DNA of 29,878 nucleotides from a virus. Below are positions 10,501 through 19,500 of this stretch, one piece after another. The DNA lies in IMG/VR virus record IMGVR_UViG_3300013212_000039, positions 1 to 29,878 of that record. The stretch is one strand, 5' to 3'. Every line of letters starts with the position of its first letter. The first letter of the stretch is position 1. The position numbers were made by a program, and so were the translations under genes. A model generated the notes under the pieces. It searched no databases. It was not told the origin of the DNA and saw only the letters and a list, made by a program, of their open reading frames with translations.

Positions 10501-13500
10501 TGATACCGATATGTGGGATGTCTACTCAGTTGACCCAGAGATGGCTAGGCGTATTAGTGAATCTGACGAAGCCGCATACATGGCTATCAGCCATCTGAAA
10601 AATGTTCGACCAGAAAATTTTGCGGAGACTCTTGCTAATCAAGGTGTAGATGCAAAAAACATTAAACTCATCAGTGATACATTTTTGGACGCTGTTAATA
10701 CAAAATTTTTAATACCAGAAAATTACAAAACTGCAGGAGATTATCAAAAACTACTCAAGCGTAATTTTCAAGACATAAAACTGGGTAAGTACATCAATGA
10801 ATTCGAAATTGATAAATACAATCCATCTCGTTATTACATCGACGTTTGGACTAAAACTCCGCTTGATATGTCTGACCCTGCTCAATTTGCACGAGCATCG
10901 GATGCTGGACGTCAAATTTACACGGCATTAAAATACGATCAAGGTGCTATAGCCAACCGAACTAATAGTAGACGTAAAGAGTCATTAAACGAATTAGTGG
11001 ATGCCGTTTACGCTGATGTAAAAAATGGTAATTTGACTTCTCTTGAATTTCAAATGTATTTCATGATGGCATCAAAATGGAATATTGACCCACGATTTGA
11101 TGAAAACAATAACGTCATTGTTAAATTAGCTGAGATATCTAAGAATAACGAAAGTCTACCTATTGTTTACAGTCAAGTTAATATTGTTGAATTTTCTAAC
11201 AACTTGCGCAACGGACAAAACCCTAAATCTGCATTTCTAAATGCGGCTATTACGTCCATGCAAAACAATATTAACTCACGTAACGTTCCATTAAATGGAT
11301 GGAAAACATACAAGGGTCGATCTAAAGACGTCAAAGAATTGATGCAAGACGTACAAGGAACAATCTGGTGTATTGCTAGTAGCGATCAATATGCAGACTC
11401 GTATTTATCCACTGGAGATTTTCATGTTTACTTTAATAACGGAAAACCAACAATAGCTTACGGTGGCGATAGTAATGGTATTTTTGAAGCGCCTCGTGGT
11501 AATCGTTCAAATCAGTCAGTTACAGCATTGGAATCGAAAATTTCTATTGACCATATGAAATCCATTGGTGCTGAGACAGGTTATGAAGACGACATTAAAG
11601 CCAATAAATCTGCAGCCAATATTATTGATGGAATAGGCACACAGGAAGATATTAATAATGTAAATCTTTTAAAATTTGTTAGTCTTCCTACTTATAACGC
11701 TGTTGATATCCTTGCTAATTTGCGTTTAGGGTATGAGTCAGATAGCGGTCAAAATAATACATATACTAATAAATATAGAGATCAGTCAGGAGCAAAATCA
11801 CAATTAACACTGCTTACAGAACTACCTGCGTTTAAAGAAAATTACAATAAGCTAGTTCCACCTAATAACCAAAAATTCAGCATTAACAATGTCAATACAA
11901 TTCAAGTTAATTCACCTGACGACTATGAATCTCTTAAAAGTATTTACAAAGATTTTATAAAAAATAAACCGGCCTCGAATGCCATTGAAATTTCAAGTGA
12001 CACACACTCTGTATATAATTTAGGTAGACAAGGAAGACAAGTATTTAACGCTTCTAGGTCAAGTCGGGATGTAATGGAACTTGCAACAAAGGTTGCCGAT
12101 AACAATCTTGGAATTAATACTGAGGATTTTGATGGAGATTTGTCATGGTTGCAATCTGCACACCACAATCCATTATTAATACACGTACCTCAATATGCAA
12201 AAAACAAAGTAATTAAACTATCTTCTGGTGGAGCTATAGGATTAGTAAACTCAACAAATAACATTGCTATAACGTTTACAGAACATTTTAACTCAAATTC
12301 AGCAAGATATATTAGTGTTGTACAAGGAGATTTTGCAACAACTTCAATAGTTGGAACTGAGGAAGATCATACAGATGTGACAATTGTTGCAAACAACGGA
12401 CTTGTAAATGTAATTGATTCAGTTATTGCCGAAGTAAAAGGCCGGGAATCTAAACTTGTTTTAGATAATTGTAAAACAAATTATTTAATATACGACCAAC
12501 AAGGTGCTGACTCTGATTTTGTAATTGATATTAATTTTAAAGGTGAAAATAAACCAAGTTTAAATCGTATTAGATTACTAGATAGTAAACCGACTGTTAT
12601 TAATCTGTCGAATGCAACTAATGATTTACCATTTCATATAATTGAATATCACGGTTCGATTGTAAATCGTATAACTGGCAATTATGAAATTGGAACTTAT
12701 TTTCCAGCATCGGAAACTGTTGACGTAAAAGAATATAAGTTACGTGTAAAAGTAGACACCATGTATCTTCCTGTTTCTATTGGTCACGCTAAAATTTCAA
12801 CCGATCAAGGAATTCGCCCGCCTCATATTACTATGGCTAATGATAGTCAAGCCCTTACCCTTAATGTAAGTGAAGGCGTTAACAACACACCTATTGAAAT
12901 TACTCGTAGACGTGGAGATACTTCACAAAATTCAATTATTATTAACGATAATGGATCTGGAAATTTCATACGAGTATATAACAATGGCACACCAAGGATG
13001 CGTTTTAAAGTTTATGGAAGTCAAAACAATAGTGTTTCTTTGTTCTACGGAAGAGGTATGGATTATCAAGTACTAGCACAAAAACGCAACGGTATGGTTT
13101 ACGTTAGTTTGGCAGACAACAATAGATTTACACTAAACTCAATCAAAGATGCGTTTAACAATCAAGACCCTATGGCGTCTGCGGCTATGTTTATTCATTC
13201 TGCAGCAATAAAGCAAGTTGTTTCGGCTCTTACCAAAGCAGAATTGTATGGCGATGTTAATACTTTTGTAGACTACGACTTAAGTAAAATCAATCTTGAA
13301 GTAAACATGGAAGAAATTCCAGATGATTTAAAAAATGCATTAATTAACTTTGATGACTTACACCCTAATTTCTTCCCGATGCCGGATCTTAATAACCACG
13401 GTTATAATTCATTGTTTGATAGTTCTGATGACATTCCGCTATTTAATAATGATGATACGACTGCTTCATCCGATGATGTAATAACACTTCCATTTGGACC

Positions 13501-16500
13501 AGCACCTACATCTAACCGTCTTCCTGCTGACGGTGGCGATGAGGCTGCATACCAAGAGATTGACGATGCAGGTGCTACTCCATCTAAGACTCCTAAAAAG
13601 GTTTCTGCTGGATACAAACTACAAGGTTCTTTCCGTGTGTCTGTTCCTACTTCACAGTTGCGTCGATACCGTGAGGAAGTCAACAAGCTTTCAATCCAGC
13701 ATGGTGTTGACTCAGACGCATACAAAAAGGCAATGAAAAAGCTTGATGCGCAATATCGTGACCTTATTAGTCAGGCTAGTACACAGGTGTTGGCAATCAT
13801 CAATAAGATTGCAACTGAGCAACGTCCTAACGTAACTGGCTATCAGCAAAAAGATACAACTGCAGCACGTATTGGATATGCAATCAAGTCTATTGATCGT
13901 AACTTCAATAACCTACCTAAGCCTTCTGGAGATGCTCCTGACAATCGTCTTGGCACATACAAGATGATGTTCAATGCATTAGGCGAAGACTATTCGGTCG
14001 ATGCATTTCGTGTAAGCAATCGTGCACAACTCAAGACTGTCCTACAAAAGCAGTACGTATACGATGCTACGAATGCTGGTCGTGTAGCAGAAGTAGTTGA
14101 TCGTTTTGCTCGAGCATGGGCTATGGGTAAAATTCAAGCTCAAGGATTCCGACCAACGGAAATTGTAGAGGTAACAGGCAAGCTTGCTGAAAACATTCTT
14201 GAGACTGGTGCATACAACACTCCATCATCTGACATGCTATTTCAGCATTTTCCTGGTGGTTCAAAAGCTGAAACAAAACTTGTTGCACAGTATATGCGTG
14301 AGTTTTACGAAGAGCGCTTTGCTGCCTTTGGTGTTCTCGATGACGCATACGACTTTACTAAAAAGTTCCGTGGAGCAATCTTCCGCACCAACAAATCTAA
14401 AGATGACGCCATCTTCAATGTGATTGTTGGTTTTGCATCTCGTGACGAAACCACAGGTATACATGAAATAGCTCACGCACTTTACCGTGGCATGGGTTAT
14501 CCATTCCAAAGAAAAATTGCAGAAGCAATGGGTGTTAATCCAGCAACCCTTAACTCAACTGCTATGAAGGGTCGAGTTCCTGTTTGGGTGGAGGAGAAAT
14601 GGGCTGCTGCATTTGAAGGCTCACTCCGTGCAGGAGTAGCACCACAAGCTAGAGATGTAAATGACTCTACACGTCCACGTCAACAAGATCCTACACTTGC
14701 ACAACTGTGGACGGAACTAGGCGGCTTTCTTACTGGAGCACGTAACGCTACGATTAAAAAGCAGATTGCAAGCGGTGAGATACCAGAATGGGGTAAAGAT
14801 CAAAAGGGAACCCGATGGGTTGCTAGGTTTAAAGCAGCAGACAAACTTTACCGAGGTAATGAACTCGAGCTCAACAATGGACAGTTTGTCACAGTAAACG
14901 CCACTCAAGCAGCCGCTGGTGAACCTGTACAAGTAGTAGATGTTGATAGCGGAAAAGTATCTACTGTAGCAGTTGATGACATCAAACGATACTCCGGTCG
15001 TGTTCCTTCTGGTTTTAATGATGCAACTCTTGACACGTTGTCTAACTGGCTGCGTAGTTACTACGGCAACACAGAGCGTAACATCCGTACAACACTACCT
15101 GACATGGTTTCTCATTATGTTGGTGGTGAAGTAGACCTTGGACAACTCCGAGCTGAAGCAACCAATCCTCAGAAGATAGCCTTCCAAGAAACAATGGATG
15201 AGCCACGCTCACCACTTCTTAGTTCGTTGTCTCGTATGAGTAGCGTACAGGCTGGACTTAAGTCTCTTCTGGCAAACAACCGTTTGGATATTGGCAACAA
15301 GGGTACAGTCAAAAACGCTTACGACAGATACGGTAAGCCATCTAACTCATTCCGTGTGTTGCGTGACGTATACGGATTTGACGGAAACACCGCAGCTGCT
15401 TACTACGCTCAGACTGAAACACCTGAGTTTAAAAAGTGGTCTGAAAACTTGCCGTTACTTGAGGCAGTCAATAGTATTCAGGTCTCACCCGACATTGACA
15501 TGAACAAGATGTCTTCTGAAGAGCGTGTAAACTATCGCCGTTATGAAGCAGGTAACGAACTTGCTAACCTTGCATCTGACATTATGCGTGATGGAGCAGA
15601 TGACAATGACGTCGATAAGTTTGTAGACTTGGCTGACCAGTACTATCGTAATGATGGTCGCAGTCAAAAGGAAATCAGGAATGCTGTTGAGCAGATTGTA
15701 AATGCAAATGAGGATGACAACGTACAGCAGCTCATGTCTTTTGAATCTACTTTGCGTCGAGAATTGGAAACCTCAGAAGACTTTGATCAGGCTCGTAAAG
15801 TTACGGTTACACCCGATGAATATCGGATTGCTGCACATACGCCTAGAACAGGTAAAGGGTTTGTCACTGTATCTTTCCCTGCAATGGAATCTTCTAATCT
15901 CATCCGGTCGAAGAATGGTGTGGTTCTTACCTCTGGCGTTACCTCATTCGATGGTAACCGCCAAGGTGGTGAGTACATCAAGTTTAAAAATCCACAGGTT
16001 GTAAACCTTGAGGGTCAGGGTATTGACCAACAGAATCTTGACCGCATCATAGCAAATGCCACCAAGGCAAAGCGTGATGGTGTAGTAATACTAAACTTAC
16101 GTCACAGCAATACTGTCAACTCTGCATTGCACAATGTAGCTGTACCAATTACCAAGTATCCAACCAAGTCTATTGTTGCAGTACCCGGTGTAGATATTGG
16201 TACGTACTTTAGTGGAGGCGGAACACTTGAAGCAAGCGTGTATGAATCTGTATTCCCTACAGTTGCAGTTGAATACAACGCTGAGATTGCATCTGTCTAT
16301 CGTGCTAACCTAGGTGACCACGTACAGGTTAAAGATGTACAGGAAATTGACCCGACTAGTCTAAAGAATGTCCAGTGGTTCCATGCATCACCAGTATGTA
16401 AGAACTTCTCTGATGCCAGCCCAAATGCTGTTGAGACTATTCTTGATAAGAAGACAGGAAAGGCTGTTGTAGATGCTATTGATCATAGCCATCCGCCTAT

Positions 16501-19500
16501 CGTCACTATTGAGAATGTAGCCAAGTATCGTGAAAGTGAAAGCTTTGACGCTATTCTTGAAGCCCTTCGTCGTAATGGTTACGAGTTTGATTTTGGAGTT
16601 TACAAGACGTCTAAGTATGGCGGTGGTACTAGCCGTCAAAGATTGATTGTACGTGCGGTGCGTGGCTTCGCTCTACCTCCAATCATAAAGACTGATGCCT
16701 CTCAGCGCACTTGGTATGAGTCAATCAAGGACATCATCGACACGTTGCCAATCAGTGAGCTTGCACCAAATCAGTTGCGTAAATTGGAAGCATCTAAGAT
16801 TGACGTACGGGCTATGAAGACACCTCTTCTCTTCAGCCAGAACAGTTACCATGCGGTCGGTATTACAGCAGATAAGGTGTTCCCATCGTTTACTACAAGT
16901 GGTGGAACGTACCGTATCCTGATGCCGGGTGGACAGGTACGTGCTATTACAGGCATTGCATTCCGTAGGATGATGGGTCTTCCAGATGCATATCTGCTTC
17001 CAGAATCCGAGCCACTTGCACGTAAGATTCTTGCTAACGGTGTACCGGCTGAGTTGTCTCAAACCATCATGGCTCCCCTTGCTGATGCATATGCTCGGCA
17101 TAACATGACTCGTATGGCTCAACGAGAGATGCGCCGTCGAGATACAGATGACGAAGCTGCTTATCAAGAAATGGATAATGAACCACGTAAATCGTATGGT
17201 TCTTTCACGGACTTTGTAGTTGGTATTAATACGGCGTTACGAAATAACAATTTACCAATGGTAACTGACAGAACCATTCGTTTTTGGATTAGCAAAAACC
17301 AAGTAAGCAACGGCGTAAAGTCCGGTCGGGCAATGACGTACAGCCAAACAAATGTCAATGAAGTAGTCCAGCTTGTTAAAGATAAGCAAGCTCAAGAAAC
17401 TAGAAACCTTGTAAATGTAGATGGCAAACAAACCTATCCATCTAATCTTTATGAGCAGCCGACATTTACATCGATTGAAGAATTCACTGTTGCAGTAAAT
17501 CAATTCCTTGAGATTGCTGGAGCTCAACCAATCAATGAAAGACTAATACGTTATTACGTAGCAGAAGGATTGTTACCACAAACCACGGAGCGTCAAGGTA
17601 AAGCAAAAGTATGGACACGAGAACACTTGGAACGTACGGCTGAACTTGCTGTTCAATCGCAAGATTACAAGTATCGAACAGAGCAAAGTAAATTGCAACG
17701 TGCACAACAAGAACTGCAAGCAAAAACAGAACAACCAGTTCAACCTGAACCAGTTCGTCCTGAAAATGCTAGACCAATGTCGTATGAAGATATTGTTTAT
17801 AAGGCTAATGTTGAATTACGAAAATTAGGGTTGGAATACGTTACAAAACGAACACTTATGCTTTGGGGTGAAAAAGGAAAAATTAGCAGACCAAATGTTA
17901 TCAGTCAAAAAGCGGTATTCAATTCTAATATTATTGATGAAATCATCAAGGTTAGAAAGCCTAACCCAATAAAAGGATACACAGGTGATCAACTAATTTT
18001 AAAAGCAAACGAGCAGCTTATTAAACTTGGTTTACCAGTTGCTACTGATCGTGCTTTAAGGTTCTGGCTGTCTAGTGGCAGTATTGCAAAACCAGAAAAG
18101 GTTGGAAAATCCTACCTCTTTGGTGATGACGATATTGAAGCAATCGTAAAGATACGGCGTAGTCAAGCACGAGACACAGGTGATGAGGCTGCGTATCAGG
18201 ACGCGGATGACTTGTTCCCATCGCAGCGACGTACAGTTGAAACGTACGATATGCCGGGTGCACCATCTCACGTTGAACGTATCCGTCCTAAGCAGTTGCC
18301 TCCACGTAATGCTTGGTTCTGGGGTGCTATCGATCTGTACAACGACATCACTCGTCTTCCACTCTCTGGTGACCTTGCATTCCAAAACCTACAGGGTGGA
18401 ATCATTGGTCTAAGTAATCCGCTGGTTGGTCTCAAAGCTTTTAAAGCTGGTTTAAAAGGCTTTGCTCCAAACATGCAAGTTGAAGTTGGTGGAAAGTTAT
18501 ATGGCAGTCGTAAGTTTGGTCGTGAAACGTATCATGCCGCAGGTGAGGAGATGCGCCGTCACCCACTGTACAACGCTGCTAAAGAGGCTGGTCTTCCATT
18601 GGCTATGTTTGAAATCGACGCAAGACTACAAGAAGCAAGGGAGATTGAACTCAGTAATTTGAAGATGAGTAACCCTAACGCAACGATGAAGGATGTCAAT
18701 ATTGGATTGATGGACATCGATGAATTGGGTACGGTTGACGAGTGGTACAGCAAGAACCGTATTACTAGGCACTTGCCAATGCAGGGACAGTTTGAACGGT
18801 TTAACAGCCTTGTACACGACACATTGCTTCTTACACAGTTTGATAACTGGGCAAAGATATTGTTGTCAAAAGGATATTCACCAACCTCTACAATGTACAA
18901 GAATGCACTCAAAGATTCAGCACGAATCTTAGCCGTGTCTGTTGGAGACATTAAGTATTCAACTAATCCAGAGACTGACGCAGCTGCATCACGTATTGCT
19001 AAAATCTTCTTTACTGCTCCTCGGTGGTTGATGAGTCGCGCACTTATTGACCCATTTGTTAACCAGATGGTTAGCAACAGCAGTATTTTTGCAAGACTGC
19101 GTGAAATTATGGGTGAAGATAACCCTGCGTTTAACCTTTACAACGGTGATAAGGAAGTTGCTAAACTCGGACAGAGTATGTGGCTCCGTATTGCTGCGGC
19201 AGAAGCAATGCTTGCCATCATGGCATGGGTGTTTTCTAATTGGTATGCAGATACAGAAGTCAATACAGATATACAACCGGGACGTATTCGTATAGGTGAT
19301 TTCCAGATTGACCCAGCAGCAGGTTTGATTGACCACTACAAGTTAGCTGGGCGTATTGCCAAGGCTGTGTTCAGCGTTGACCCAAAAGATGCATCAAGGG
19401 CTGAGAAAGAAGGCATTCCACAATGGATGTTGGCAGTCAAAGACATCAGCAAGGAACTAAGTTACAAGGCCTCACCTGGTATTACATTCCTTCAGGCAAT

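Noticed and set aside
10565-13534. AT-rich segment as an intein or group I intron
   Set aside because: No intein splice motifs (N-terminal Cys/Ser block, C-terminal HN followed by Cys/Ser/Thr) and no homing endonuclease motif are seen; the frame continues without RNA-intron features.
13402-13725. 107-aa minus-strand open frame at the edge of the AT-rich module
   Set aside because: It is antisense to DEAAYQ copy 2 and its linker; it has no start signal and no similarity to mobile-element proteins.
16721-17167. 148-aa minus-strand open frame
   Set aside because: It is antisense to the methyltransferase motifs; high Cys/His/Ser content is a reverse-complement effect of the sense codons.
18559-19077. 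172-aa minus-strand open frame
   Set aside because: It is antisense to the conserved C-terminal region of the giant protein, is not coupled to other genes and has no domain signature.
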